Shown: piece after piece, positions 16,181 through 26,049 of the stretch
How the letters are laid out: each line of letters begins with the position of its first letter
Position numbering within the stretch: position 1 is the stretch's first letter
Assembly (NCBI RefSeq): GCF_017312405.1
Contig: NZ_BLTG01000011.1
Location: 243-64,242, forward strand
Source of the DNA: Mycobacterium sp. PO1
GTDB lineage: Bacteria; Actinomycetota; Actinomycetes; Mycobacteriales; Mycobacteriaceae
DNA length: 64,000 nucleotides
Direction of reading: 5' to 3'
Program-made: the position numbers and the translations under genes
Notes under the pieces: generated by a model
What the model saw: only the letters and a program-made list of their open reading frames with translations
Databases searched by the model: none
Told to the model about the DNA's origin: nothing

Positions 16181-17209
16181 GTGGACCTCCCCGTGCAGCC
16201 CCCACTGGAGCCGATGCTCGCCAAAGCTCAGGCCACGGTGCCGGCCGACGAGGGGGTCTGGTCCTACGAACCGAAGTGGGACGGGTTCCGGGCGCTGGTC
16301 TTCCGCGACGGCGACGACGTGCTGCTGCTCTCCCGCAGCGGCAAGGATCTGGGTCGCTATTTCCCCGAGGTCATCGACGCGGTACGCGACGAGCTCGCGC
16401 CGCGCTGCGTTCTGGACGGGGAGATCGTCGTGCCCAGGGAGATCGCCGGCCGGACACGGCTGGACTGGGAGTCGCTGAGCCAGCGCATCCACCCCGCCGA
16501 GTCGCGGATCTCGATGTTGGCCGAACAGACCCCGGCGCACTTCATCGGTTTCGACGCCCTCGCCGTCGGCGACGACTCGCTGCTGCGCGCGCCGTTCCGG
16601 GACCGTCGGGAGGCGCTGCGGGAATCCGTCGCGGAGAAACAGTGGTGCCATGTCACCCGCACCACCGAGGACCCGGAGCTCGCCACTCGGTGGCTCGCGG
16701 AGTTCGAAGGCGCCGGGCTCGACGGCGTGATCGCCAAGCGGCTCGACGGCACCTACCTGCCCGGCAAACGGGAGATGGTGAAGATCAAGCACCACCGCGA
16801 CGCCGACTGTGTGGCCATCGGCTATCGCGTTCACAAGAGCGGCGAAGGGGTGGGCTCGATCCTGCTCGGTCTGTACCGCGACGACGGTGAACTGCAGATG
16901 GTCGGCGGTGCCGCCTCGTTCACCGCCAAAGCCCGGTTGGCGTTGCTGGCCGACCTCGAGCCGCTGCGCATCGGTGACGACCTGCGCGACGGCGAACCCA
17001 GCCGCTGGAACTCGGCGGCGGACAAGCGCTGGATCCCGGTGCGTCCCGAGCGGGTCTGCGAGGTGGCCTACGACCAGATGGAGGGCCTGCGATTCCGGCA
17101 CGCGGTGAAGTTCCTGCGCTGGCGGCCCGACCGGGATCCCGCCGGCTGCACGTTCGACCAGCTCGACGTGCCGCTGAACTACGACCTCGACGACGTGCTG
17201 GAGAGATGA
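16181..17209 (+). CDS. ligC2: ATP-dependent DNA ligase LigC2
   Basis: 342 aa. GTG 16181 is chosen because the protein then begins VDLPVQPPLEPMLAKA, matching the start of the neighbouring LigC paralogue; GTG 16160 and ATG 16172 are possible but less conserved. The nucleophile lysine is K32 (YEPKWDGFRA); motifs FEGAGLDGVIAKRLDG and MVKIKHHRDADCVAIG are intact. It is a clear paralogue of the divergently transcribed ligC. It overlaps primC by ATGA, so ligase and primase-polymerase are translationally coupled, pointing to joint gap filling and sealing. Confidence 0.9.
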   Translation: MDLPVQPPLEPMLAKAQATVPADEGVWSYEPKWDGFRALVFRDGDDVLLLSRSGKDLGRYFPEVIDAVRDELAPRCVLDGEIVVPREIAGRTRLDWESLSQRIHPAESRISMLAEQTPAHFIGFDALAVGDDSLLRAPFRDRREALRESVAEKQWCHVTRTTEDPELATRWLAEFEGAGLDGVIAKRLDGTYLPGKREMVKIKHHRDADCVAIGYRVHKSGEGVGSILLGLYRDDGELQMVGGAASFTAKARLALLADLEPLRIGDDLRDGEPSRWNSAADKRWIPVRPERVCEVAYDQMEGLRFRHAVKFLRWRPDRDPAGCTFDQLDVPLNYDLDDVLER

Positions 17210-18258
17210 TGGCAAGCGCTGCAACCGAACTGGACGTCGACGGGGTCGCGGTCCGGCTGACCAACCCCGACAAGCCGTACTTCCCGAAACTCGGCAAGGA
17301 CGGGACGAAGGGCAAGCTCGTCGACTACTACCTCGCCGTGGCCGAACCGATGGTCACCCTGCTGCGGGACCGGCCGGTGCATCTGCAGCGGTTCCCCGAC
17401 GGGATCGACGGTGAGGAGATCTACCAGAAACGGGTGCCGCAGAAGCATCCCGACTATCTCGAGACGTGCACGGTGACGTTCCCGTCCGGTCGCACCGCCG
17501 ACGCGCTGAAGATCACCCACCCGTCGGCGATCATCTGGGCGGCGCAGATGGGCACCGTCACGCTGCACCCCTGGCAGGTGCGGTGCCCGGACACCGAACA
17601 TCCCGACGAACTGCGCATCGACCTCGACCCGCAACCCGGCACCGGTTTCGCCGAGGCCGCCGAGGTCGCCACCGGGGTGCTCAAGCCGCTGCTCGACGAG
17701 CTCGGCCTGGTCGGCTACCCCAAGACGTCCGGCGGACGGGGAGTGCACGTGTTCGTGCGGATCGCCACGGACTGGGACTTCATCGCGGTGCGCCGTGCCG
17801 GCATCGCCCTGGCCCGCGAGATCGAGCGGCGCGCACCCGATGCGGTGACGACGTCATGGTGGAAGGAGGAACGCGGCCAGCGGATCTTCGTCGACTACAA
17901 CCAGAACGCGCGGGATCGCACCTTCGCGTCGGCCTACTCGGCGCGCAAGACACCGATCGCGACCGTGTCGACGCCACTGAGCTGGGCGGACCTCGGCGAC
18001 GCCGAACCCGACGACTACACCATCCGCACCGTCCCCGACCTCGTCGCCTCCCGGCCCGACCCGTGGGCCGGCATCGACGACGACGCCCAATCGATCGCAC
18101 CGCTGTTGGACATGGTGGCCGCCGACGAGGAACGCGGGCTCGGTGACCTGCCCTATCCGCCGAGCTACCCGAAGATGCCGGGCGAACCGCCGCGGGTGCA
18201 GCCCAGCAAGAAGGTGGCCGAGCACTGGGACGAACACGGCAACCGGGTGAGCGACTAG
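17206..18258 (+). CDS. primC: LigD-polymerase-like primase-polymerase PrimC (Prim-PolC)
   Basis: 350 aa, ATG overlapping the ligC2 stop. It is a stand-alone archaeo-eukaryotic primase-type polymerase as in the POL domain of LigD: NPDKPYFPKLG near the N-terminus, the metal-binding motif ELRIDLDPQPGTGF with its DxD pair, the SGGRGVHVFVRI motif, and RIFVDYNQNARDRTFASAYS. It corresponds to Rv3730c of M. tuberculosis. The enzyme inserts ribonucleotides or deoxynucleotides at gaps and ends during excision repair or end joining, with LigC sealing. All catalytic motifs look intact. Confidence 0.92.
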   Translation: MMASAATELDVDGVAVRLTNPDKPYFPKLGKDGTKGKLVDYYLAVAEPMVTLLRDRPVHLQRFPDGIDGEEIYQKRVPQKHPDYLETCTVTFPSGRTADALKITHPSAIIWAAQMGTVTLHPWQVRCPDTEHPDELRIDLDPQPGTGFAEAAEVATGVLKPLLDELGLVGYPKTSGGRGVHVFVRIATDWDFIAVRRAGIALAREIERRAPDAVTTSWWKEERGQRIFVDYNQNARDRTFASAYSARKTPIATVSTPLSWADLGDAEPDDYTIRTVPDLVASRPDPWAGIDDDAQSIAPLLDMVAADEERGLGDLPYPPSYPKMPGEPPRVQPSKKVAEHWDEHGNRVSD

Positions 18259-18286
18259 CGCAAGCCCGCCCGATACCCTGCTGTGC

Positions 18287-18754
18287 ATGCGGTGGACCGT
18301 CGTTCGTAAGCTGCTCGCCGCGCTGGCCATCTTCGGGATGCTGGCCTCCGGGATCGGCTTGGCTTCGTACGTGATCTTCAACAGTCCCGACCAGCAGGCG
18401 AGCGCGCCGGTGCGGACACCGCCGAAGCCGCCGCCCCCGTCGGTGCCGACCACCGACGAATTCCTGATCGGGGTGGTGGTCACCGCGCAGAACTGCGACC
18501 CGCCCGACGCGTGCGTGTACACGTACACCATCGATCCGCAGTACGTGGGGCTGCATCCGTTCCCGGACACTCCGTTCACCGTCGAGTACGAGGTCGCCGG
18601 GGGACACCAGCCGCAGCCCGGCAGCTTCACCGTCGAGGGGGAGAAGGCCCAGATCCTCAAGGACGTCAAGGTTGAGGGGCCGCCCGGCGCGCAACTCCAG
18701 GCCAGGGTCCTGCGCGTCTTCGAAGGGCGGCCGGAGGGAACACCGCCGCCATGA
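18287..18754 (+). CDS. Membrane-anchored or secreted protein of unknown function
   Basis: 155 aa. One N-terminal hydrophobic segment (about residues 8-30) is followed by a Pro-rich stretch (PPKPPPPSVP, about 43-52) and a small beta-rich domain containing two cysteines (CDPPDAC) that could form a disulfide outside the membrane. I do not recognise the family. It lies 28 bases after primC and overlaps the thioesterase gene by ATGA, so it is probably translated together with that enzyme. Confidence 0.7.
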   Translation: MRWTVVRKLLAALAIFGMLASGIGLASYVIFNSPDQQASAPVRTPPKPPPPSVPTTDEFLIGVVVTAQNCDPPDACVYTYTIDPQYVGLHPFPDTPFTVEYEVAGGHQPQPGSFTVEGEKAQILKDVKVEGPPGAQLQARVLRVFEGRPEGTPPP

Positions 18755-19503
18755 CGACACCACCGGAACGCAGTCGCTGGATCCGCAACTTCCGCCCGGC
18801 CCCGGACGCCGGCATGCGGCTGGTCTGTTTCCCCCACGCGGGTGGGTCGGCCAGCTACTACTTCCCGATGGCCACCGCGCTGTCGCCCGAGTTCGACGTC
18901 TATGCGGTCCAGTACCCGGGCCGCCAGGACCGCCACAGTGAGCCGTTCGTCGAGTCGATCGCCGAGCTCGCCGAACAGGTGGTGGACGAGCTGCAACCGG
19001 TCCTGGACGCGCCGGTCGCGCTGTTCGGGCACAGCATGGGCGCGGTGCTGGCCTTCGAGGTCGCCCACCGGCTCGAGGCCCGCGGCGGCCGACGGCCGGC
19101 CGTCGTGTTCGCATCCGGGTCGCGCGCACCGAGTCGCTACGGCGACGAGCAGGACCACAAGAACGACACCGACCTGATCCAGGTGATGCGCGACCTGGGC
19201 GGCACCGACCCCCGGGTGCTGAACAATCCCGACATGCTGGCCACGTTCCTGCCGGCCTTCCGCAACGACTACCGGGCACTGCAGGCCTACCGGCAGGCGC
19301 CCACGGTCGCGATCGGCGCGCCGATCGTCGTGCTGACGGCCACCGACGATCCGAAGACCAGCCTCGCCGACGCCCGCGCCTGGCATGAGCACACGGCGGG
19401 CGGCGGCGACGTGCACACCTTCACCGGCGGCCATTTCTTCCTCGAGAAGCAGCCGCAACGCGTCATCGAGGTCGTCACCCGGGCGCTGCGCGCGAACGGC
19501 TGA
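18751..19503 (+). CDS. Type II thioesterase (TesA/GrsT family)
   Basis: 250 aa alpha/beta hydrolase. Motifs: RLVCFPHAGGSASYYF (oxyanion-hole region), the nucleophile elbow FGHSMGAVLAFE (serine near residue 93), and the late GGHFFLEKQ with the catalytic histidine. Type II thioesterases release mis-primed acyl groups from polyketide or nonribosomal peptide synthases, as TesA does for mycobacterial PDIM/PGL. No PKS or NRPS genes are in the window, so the partner megasynthase would be elsewhere. Confidence 0.85.
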   Translation: MTTPPERSRWIRNFRPAPDAGMRLVCFPHAGGSASYYFPMATALSPEFDVYAVQYPGRQDRHSEPFVESIAELAEQVVDELQPVLDAPVALFGHSMGAVLAFEVAHRLEARGGRRPAVVFASGSRAPSRYGDEQDHKNDTDLIQVMRDLGGTDPRVLNNPDMLATFLPAFRNDYRALQAYRQAPTVAIGAPIVVLTATDDPKTSLADARAWHEHTAGGGDVHTFTGGHFFLEKQPQRVIEVVTRALRANG

Positions 19504-19508
19504 CGGTG

Positions 19509-20576
19509 CTAGCGGGGCACCACCCCGCGCGGCTGGGGCAGCGGCAGGTCGTTGTAGGTGGCGATGCCCGGGGCCGCGGCGACGACGGCCGGAATGGCGT
19601 GGATGGGCGGCATCGCCGTCATGATGTGGCCGAGCACGAAGAAGTCCTCGAGAGTCGTGGCGTTCTCGATCATGTCCGGCGGGGGCAGGAAGCCGACCTG
19701 CATGTTCACGGTGGGCCGCCCGTCGATGGTGATCTTCCAGCCGTCGCCGTCGAGTTGCCAGTCCGGTTCCAGCGTCTGGCCTTTCTTCCAGCGCACGTTG
19801 ATGTCGATGACGGTGCGCCCGTCGATGCGGCCCTGCCAGCTGGCGAACACGCCGGCGACGTGGCCGGCCTTGATGGTCCACGACGCCATCGGGAGGTCCT
19901 CGGTGGTCTGGGCGTATTCGGACTCGCAGACGATCTCGTCGAGCTCGATGCCCAGCGCGTCGGCGACCAGCTGCACCGCCTCGGCGAACACGGCGGTGCC
20001 CTGGGCGGCCATCGGCTCGAGGGCCGGATCGTCGATGGCCATGTCGAAGCCGACGGGCCGCTCGGTGTCGGGGGAGTCGTAGAGGGTGGTGTCGGCGGAT
20101 TCGGCGATCGTCACCTTGTCGATGCGATCGCACGCCGTACCCGCCACGATGGCCAGCAGTTCGGCGAATCCGGGGCTCACCCCGGAGCCGAACAGCGTGG
20201 ATCCGCCGCGCTGGCATGCCTCGGCGAGTTTGTCCCGGCCGTCGCCGAGGTTTCCGCCGGTGATGAACGACGCCGAGGCGACCACGTTCACGCCGGCCTC
20301 CAGGATGCGGACGAGCTCGTCGACGTCGATCCACATCGGGTTGTACACCACCGCGTCGGGCTTGAGGGCCAGCAGTGCGTCCACGTCGTCGGTGGCGGCG
20401 ACGCCGATCGGACCGATACCCGCCAGCTCCCCGACGTCGCGGCCGACCTTATCCTCTGACCAGGCATAACAGCCGATCAGTTGGAGCGTGGGGTTGCGCG
20501 CGATCGCCGCGACCGAGCTCTTGCCGACATTTCCCGTCGTCCATTGGACGACCCGATGGGGAGCAGTGTTGGGCAC
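19509..20576 (-). CDS. NAD(P)-dependent oxidoreductase, dihydrodipicolinate reductase-like
   Basis: 355 aa from GTG 20576. The Rossmann motif RVVQWTTGNVGKSSVAAI at the N-terminus and VVYNPMWIDVDELVRILEAG match the DapB-like/amine dehydrogenase-like family that is highly expanded in mycobacteria. The C-terminal region (VGFLPPPD, ATYNDLPLPQPRGVVPR) is typical of these paralogues. It is not the lysine-pathway DapB, which is shorter. Substrate unknown. It converges with the thioesterase gene, with a 5-base gap. Confidence 0.8.
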   Translation of the reverse strand: MPNTAPHRVVQWTTGNVGKSSVAAIARNPTLQLIGCYAWSEDKVGRDVGELAGIGPIGVAATDDVDALLALKPDAVVYNPMWIDVDELVRILEAGVNVVASASFITGGNLGDGRDKLAEACQRGGSTLFGSGVSPGFAELLAIVAGTACDRIDKVTIAESADTTLYDSPDTERPVGFDMAIDDPALEPMAAQGTAVFAEAVQLVADALGIELDEIVCESEYAQTTEDLPMASWTIKAGHVAGVFASWQGRIDGRTVIDINVRWKKGQTLEPDWQLDGDGWKITIDGRPTVNMQVGFLPPPDMIENATTLEDFFVLGHIMTAMPPIHAIPAVVAAAPGIATYNDLPLPQPRGVVPR

Positions 20577-20626
20577 TCGCTCAGCATAGGGTCAGCCGGA
20601 CGACGGCCCAGGCCGTTTCCGGTGAT

Positions 20627-21640
20627 TCAGGGCGTCAGTACGGCTTTGCCGTCCCTCGGCACCCCGGTGCTGTCGACCCACGTCAGGTCGAGCACGTCGC
20701 CGGGATAGTGCCGGTCGAGCACGCGGGTCAACGTGTTGGTCGAGTCCAGCGTGACTCCGTCGAGCACCAGCAGCACATCGCCGGCGCGCAGGCCCGCCAG
20801 GTCGGCCGGTCCGCCGACCATGACCTCCTGGATCAACACACCCGGTTGGTCGCGCGGCGTGGTGCGCACCCCGACGCCGAGCAGGACCGGCGGGCCGATG
20901 TGCACCTGGTCGGAGGCCATACCCGCCTGGATCTGTCCGGCGATGCCGATCGCGTCGTTGATCGGGATCGCGAACCCCTTGCCGCCCGGACCCATCCGGA
21001 AGTTCACCGACGCCGCCGTCGTGATGCCGACGACCTGCCCGGCGCCGTTGACGACCGGTCCGCCGGAGTCGCCGGCACGCACCGGCGCGGCGAACTCGAT
21101 GAGCCCGGTCAACTCGTCGGAGGTGCCGGTCAGGGTGTCCTCGGCCTGCACGGTCCGGCCGAACCCGGTCACGGTGCCGACCTCACGGGTCAGCGGCGCC
21201 TCGCTGCCCATGGCGTTGCCCAGCGCGACGACCGGCTCGCCGGGAACCAGGACATTCGCATCACCGATGACCGCGGGAGTCAGTCCGCCGGCGCCGATGA
21301 GCTGGATGACGGCGATGTCGCGGTCGCGGTTGTAGCCCACCATCCGAGCCGGGTAGGTGCGCCCGCCCACGGTGCCGGTGACTCGGTCGGCTCCCTGGAC
21401 GACGTGGAAGTTGGTCAATACCTGACCGTTGGGTTCCAGCACGATGCCGGTGCCGGCGCCGATGACGCCCTGGTACTCCACGGCGGTGTCGAGGCGCACC
21501 ACCGACGGCTCAGCTGCGGCGGCCGCAGCGATCGGGTCGGCAGGCGCGGCCGCGGCCGGGGCGACCGGCGCGACCAGGGTGAGGACCGCCGCCAACAGGA
21601 TCGGCAGCAGTCGAACGCGGGGAAACAGGCCCATACCCAT
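20627..21640 (-). CDS. Secreted trypsin-like serine protease with PDZ domain (PepA/HtrA-like)
   Basis: 337 aa from ATG 21640 (ATG 21634 is equally possible). There is a signal peptide (hydrophobic residues about 10-30, ending APAAAAPAD). The catalytic triad is H79 (LTNFHVV), D108 (DRDIAVIQL) and S192 (RAGDSGGPV). A PDZ domain occupies about 240-325 (GVLIQEVMVGGPADLAGLRAGD). The order and lengths resemble mycobacterial PepA (Mtb32A). It is expected to act in the periplasm or outside the cell. An upstream in-frame extension would bury the signal peptide and overlap lucA, so it was not used. Confidence 0.87.
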   Translation of the reverse strand: MGMGLFPRVRLLPILLAAVLTLVAPVAPAAAAPADPIAAAAAAEPSVVRLDTAVEYQGVIGAGTGIVLEPNGQVLTNFHVVQGADRVTGTVGGRTYPARMVGYNRDRDIAVIQLIGAGGLTPAVIGDANVLVPGEPVVALGNAMGSEAPLTREVGTVTGFGRTVQAEDTLTGTSDELTGLIEFAAPVRAGDSGGPVVNGAGQVVGITTAASVNFRMGPGGKGFAIPINDAIGIAGQIQAGMASDQVHIGPPVLLGVGVRTTPRDQPGVLIQEVMVGGPADLAGLRAGDVLLVLDGVTLDSTNTLTRVLDRHYPGDVLDLTWVDSTGVPRDGKAVLTP

Positions 21641-21686
21641 CAATAGTGGCTGCGCATGCCGCCGCTGTCGATGTGGCCTGCTGCGC

Positions 21687-22424
21687 TCAGTCCTCGACCG
21701 CGACATTGCCGCGGGCCTTCTTGCGTCGGCCCAGCAGCGTTCCTTTGCCGGTGGGACGCCGATTCTGCAAGGTGGCGTCGCTGTCGGTGGTGGCGGACTC
21801 CGGGGCGGTTTCGGGCCCGGCCGTCACAGTTGGTTCATCAGTCGCCGTCTCGGCATCGGCGTCCTCGGTGCCCTCGGGATCGTCGGTGTCCTCGGTGTCC
21901 TCGGTTGCCTCGGTGGCCTCAGCGTCCTCGGTGTCCTCGGCGTCCTTCGAGCCGCGGCGCGACGTGCGCTGCTTGACCTTCACCGGTTTGGGCGGCGGCG
22001 GGGGCAGTTCGGCCACGTAGGCCAGGTAGAAACCGAACATACCGAGGAGGGCGACAGCGGCCGCGGCACCGTAGATGCCGAACAGCCATTGCCCGGCCGT
22101 GTTCAGGGACAGCCAGATCTCGCTGACGGCCGCGCCGATGATCAGGGCGCCGGCCAGCACGTGCAGGACGATCGAGAGGGTGCGCAGCTTCAGCGCCAGC
22201 GCCGGGGTGCCGAACTCGGGCTTGCGGGTGCGCAGCAGCGTGAACACCACCGGAAGCGCGGCCAGACCGATCAGGGCACCGGTGACGATGCGCATCGCCG
22301 TGCCCAGCGTGTGAGACGTCTGCCCCATCAGTTCCGGAGTTCGGGGCAGCACGAAGAAGAAGTAGAGGACACCGGCGGCAAGGGAGAACGACGCGTGCCA
22401 GATCACCGCAACGGTGCGGCCCAT
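21687..22424 (-). CDS. lucA: Lipid uptake coordinator LucA (Rv3723-type membrane protein)
   Basis: 245 aa. Four hydrophobic segments occupy about residues 5-150 (VIWHASFSLAAGVLYFFFVL, IVTGALIGLAALPVVFTLL, IVLHVLAGALIIGAAVSEIW, WLFGIYGAAAAVALLGMFGF). After these come a proline run and a long acidic, repetitive tail (about 170-215) and a basic C-terminus. Synteny with tRNA-Ser, ffs, aspC and dnaX matches Rv3723. In M. tuberculosis LucA stabilises Mce1/Mce4 transporters for fatty acid and cholesterol import; the same role is inferred here. Confidence 0.82.
   Translation of the reverse strand: MGRTVAVIWHASFSLAAGVLYFFFVLPRTPELMGQTSHTLGTAMRIVTGALIGLAALPVVFTLLRTRKPEFGTPALALKLRTLSIVLHVLAGALIIGAAVSEIWLSLNTAGQWLFGIYGAAAAVALLGMFGFYLAYVAELPPPPPKPVKVKQRTSRRGSKDAEDTEDAEATEATEDTEDTDDPEGTEDADAETATDEPTVTAGPETAPESATTDSDATLQNRRPTGKGTLLGRRKKARGNVAVED
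21850..21955. repeat. Imperfect 9-bp repeats encoding the acidic tail of LucA
   Basis: Plus-strand units such as GTCCTCGGT and GCCTCGGTG recur about a dozen times, giving alternating Glu/Asp/Thr/Ala codons in LucA. The in-frame 9-bp period makes this a likely length-variable tract between strains. Confidence 0.6.
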
Positions 22425-22484
22425 AAGCCTCCTCGATCGTGGTGCCCGGGATGCGGCCGGGTGGGCCGCACCCCGGGCTGAGTG

Positions 22485-22570
22485 CGGAGGATGCGGGATT
22501 TGAACCCGCGAGGGCTGTTAACCCAACCCGCGTTCCAGGCGAGCGCCATAGGCCACTAGGCGAATCCTCC
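22485..22570 (-). tRNA. tRNA-Ser(GGA)
   Basis: 86 nt on the minus strand. The acceptor GGAGGAT pairs with ATCCTCC. The anticodon stem CUCGC/GCGGG encloses the loop CUGGAAC (anticodon GGA). A long variable arm typical of class II serine tRNAs is present, as is the T-loop GGGTTCAAATCCC. The discriminator is G and CCA is not encoded. It sits between lucA and the SRP RNA, as in M. tuberculosis. Confidence 0.95.
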
Positions 22571-22652
22571 GCCGGTCATGGTAACCGACGGCCCCGGCCG
22601 GCTACCAAAACCACGTCACGTCCTCCTCGCCGCAGCCCGCCCGGACGCGGGT

Positions 22653-22660
22653 TATAGACT
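22653..22660 (+). promoter_or_regulatory. -10 element of the SRP RNA promoter (TATAGACT)
   Basis: TATAGACT lies a few bases before the predicted 5' end of the SRP RNA. The -35 region is not conserved to the eye. Confidence 0.45.
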
Positions 22661-22662
22661 CG

Positions 22663-22757
22663 GGTCGGACCCCGCGCGGCGTCCATCCTGTGAACTCCCC
22701 CAGGGCCGGAAGGCAGCAAGGGTCAACGGGCTCTGGCGGGTGCGCGGGGTCCCCTGA
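22663..22757 (+). ncRNA. ffs: Signal recognition particle RNA (4.5S type)
   Basis: It contains the conserved SRP domain IV: CTGTGAACTCCCCCAGGGCC, then GGAAGGCAGCAAGGGTCAAC with the GGAA-type apical loop and asymmetric AGCA bulge. Closing helices are formed by GGACCCCGCGC and GCGCGGGGTCC. It binds Ffh for co-translational membrane targeting. The ends are approximate (within a few bases). Confidence 0.93.
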
Positions 22758-24089
<1,332 letters not shown>

Positions 24090-24116
24090 TCGGTCGGGGT
24101 CGGTAGCCTCTTCGGC

Positions 24117-26048
24117 GTGGCTCTCTACCGCAAGTACCGTCCGGCGACTTTCGCAGAAGTCATCGGCCAGGAACACGTCACCGAGCCGCTGTCGACCGCG
24201 CTCGACTCCGGCCGCATCAACCACGCCTACCTGTTCTCCGGGCCGCGCGGCTGCGGCAAGACCTCCTCGGCGCGGATCCTGGCCCGGTCGCTGAACTGCG
24301 TGCAGGGGCCCACGGCCAGTCCGTGCGGCGTGTGCGACTCATGCGTCGCGCTGGCACCGAACGGCCCCGGCAACGTCGACGTCGTCGAGCTCGACGCCGC
24401 CAGCCACGGCGGTGTCGACGACACCCGCGAACTGCGTGACCGCGCGTTCTACGCGCCGGCCCAGTCGCGCTACCGCATCTTCATCGTCGACGAGGCCCAC
24501 ATGGTCACCACGGCGGGGTTCAACGCCCTGCTCAAGATCGTCGAAGAGCCACCCGAGCACCTGATCTTCGTGTTCGCCACGACCGAACCGGAGAAGGTGC
24601 TGCCGACCATCCGGTCGCGCACCCACCACTACCCGTTCCGCCTGCTGGCCCCGCGCACCATGCGCACACTGATCGAGAAGATCGTCGCCTCCGAGCAGGT
24701 CGAGGTCGACGACGCGGTGTACCCGCTGGTCATCCGCGCCGGCGGAGGATCGCCCCGCGACACGCTGAGCGTCCTGGACCAGCTGCTCGCCGGTGCCGAG
24801 AGCAACCGCATCGGCTACCAGCGCGCGCTGGCTCTGCTCGGCGCCACCGACATCGCGCTGATCGACGATGCGATCGACGCGCTGGCCGCCGGCGACGGTG
24901 CCGCGCTGTTCAGCGCGGTCGAAGGTGTCGTCGACGCCGGTCACGATCCGCGTCGCTTCGCCACCGACCTGCTGGAGAGATTCCGGGACCTGATCGTCAT
25001 GCAGCTGGTGCCCGACGCGGTCACCCGCGGAGTGGTCGACGGTCCCGAGGACGTGCTGGAGCGAATGCGTGAACAGGCTTCCAAGCTCGGCACAGCCACG
25101 CTGACCCGCTACGCCGAGGTGATGCACGCGGGGCTCGGTGAGATGCGGGGCGCCACCGCGCCGCGTCTGCTTCTCGAGGTGGCGTGTGCCCGGCTGCTGC
25201 TGCCCTCGGCCAGCGACACCGAGGCGGCGGTGCTGCAGCGTGTCGAGCGCATCGAGAAGCGACTCGAGATGTCGATTCCCGCCGGCGAAGAGGCGTCGGC
25301 CGTCGTCGCGCCACCGAAACAGTTCGTCCGCAAGACCGTCCGGGACGCCCAGGCCACGGCCGAGGAGGCCGGGCCCGCCCCCGCTGCTCAGGCACCCCCG
25401 GCCGCTGCACCCACTGCACCGGCGCCTCAGCCTCCCGCATTCCCTGCGGCGCAGCCTCCTGCGGCCCGGCCCCGCGAACCTGCCCCGGCGCCTCAGCCTC
25501 CTGCGGCCCAGCCAGCTCCGCCCCCCGCACCCGCCGCGCCTGCGGCCGCGGCGCAACCCAACGCTGCCGCGGTGCGCAGTATGTGGACCACGGTGCGGGA
25601 GAAGGTGCGCGAACGCAGCCGGACCACCGAGGTGATGCTCGCGGGCGCGATCGTCCGGGCGGTCGAAGACAACACGCTGATCCTCAGCCACGAGTCGGCG
25701 CCGCTGGCCAAACGTCTCTGCGAGCAGCGCAACGCCGACGTCATCGCCGAAGCCCTGCGCGACGCGCTCGGCGTGAACTGGCGGGTCGTCTGCGAAGCGG
25801 GGGCCGCCCCGGCGGCCGCGCCCGAACCGGCCGCGCCTCGGCCCAGCGCCCCCGCGACCGAGCCGGCCGCACCCCGGCGGCGCGTCCCCGAACCTCCGCC
25901 ACCCGAACCCGTGCCCGAGGACGACGAAGAAAGCATGCTGGCCGAAGCGGGCAACGCCGACCCGCATGTTCCGCGCCGCGACCCGGAGGAAGCCGCGCTG
26001 GAACTTCTGCAGAGCGAACTGGGCGCGCGGCGCATCGACGGCGCCTAG
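24117..26048 (+). CDS. dnaX: DNA polymerase III subunit gamma/tau
   Basis: 643 aa, GTG at 24117. The AAA+ clamp-loader ATPase has Walker A GPRGCGKTSSAR (about 42-53), the zinc cysteines from CVQGPTASPCGVCDSC, Walker B IFIVDEAHM, and sensor LPTIRSRTHHYPF. Domain III ends near 380. A long Ala/Pro-rich linker (about 420-490) precedes a tau-like C-terminal domain (MWTTVREKVRERSRTTEVML) and an acidic end. The full-length product should act as tau in the replisome. I see no obvious slippery heptamer that would generate gamma. Confidence 0.95.
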   Translation: MALYRKYRPATFAEVIGQEHVTEPLSTALDSGRINHAYLFSGPRGCGKTSSARILARSLNCVQGPTASPCGVCDSCVALAPNGPGNVDVVELDAASHGGVDDTRELRDRAFYAPAQSRYRIFIVDEAHMVTTAGFNALLKIVEEPPEHLIFVFATTEPEKVLPTIRSRTHHYPFRLLAPRTMRTLIEKIVASEQVEVDDAVYPLVIRAGGGSPRDTLSVLDQLLAGAESNRIGYQRALALLGATDIALIDDAIDALAAGDGAALFSAVEGVVDAGHDPRRFATDLLERFRDLIVMQLVPDAVTRGVVDGPEDVLERMREQASKLGTATLTRYAEVMHAGLGEMRGATAPRLLLEVACARLLLPSASDTEAAVLQRVERIEKRLEMSIPAGEEASAVVAPPKQFVRKTVRDAQATAEEAGPAPAAQAPPAAAPTAPAPQPPAFPAAQPPAARPREPAPAPQPPAAQPAPPPAPAAPAAAAQPNAAAVRSMWTTVREKVRERSRTTEVMLAGAIVRAVEDNTLILSHESAPLAKRLCEQRNADVIAEALRDALGVNWRVVCEAGAAPAAAPEPAAPRPSAPATEPAAPRRRVPEPPPPEPVPEDDEESMLAEAGNADPHVPRRDPEEAALELLQSELGARRIDGA

Positions 26049-26049
26049 T

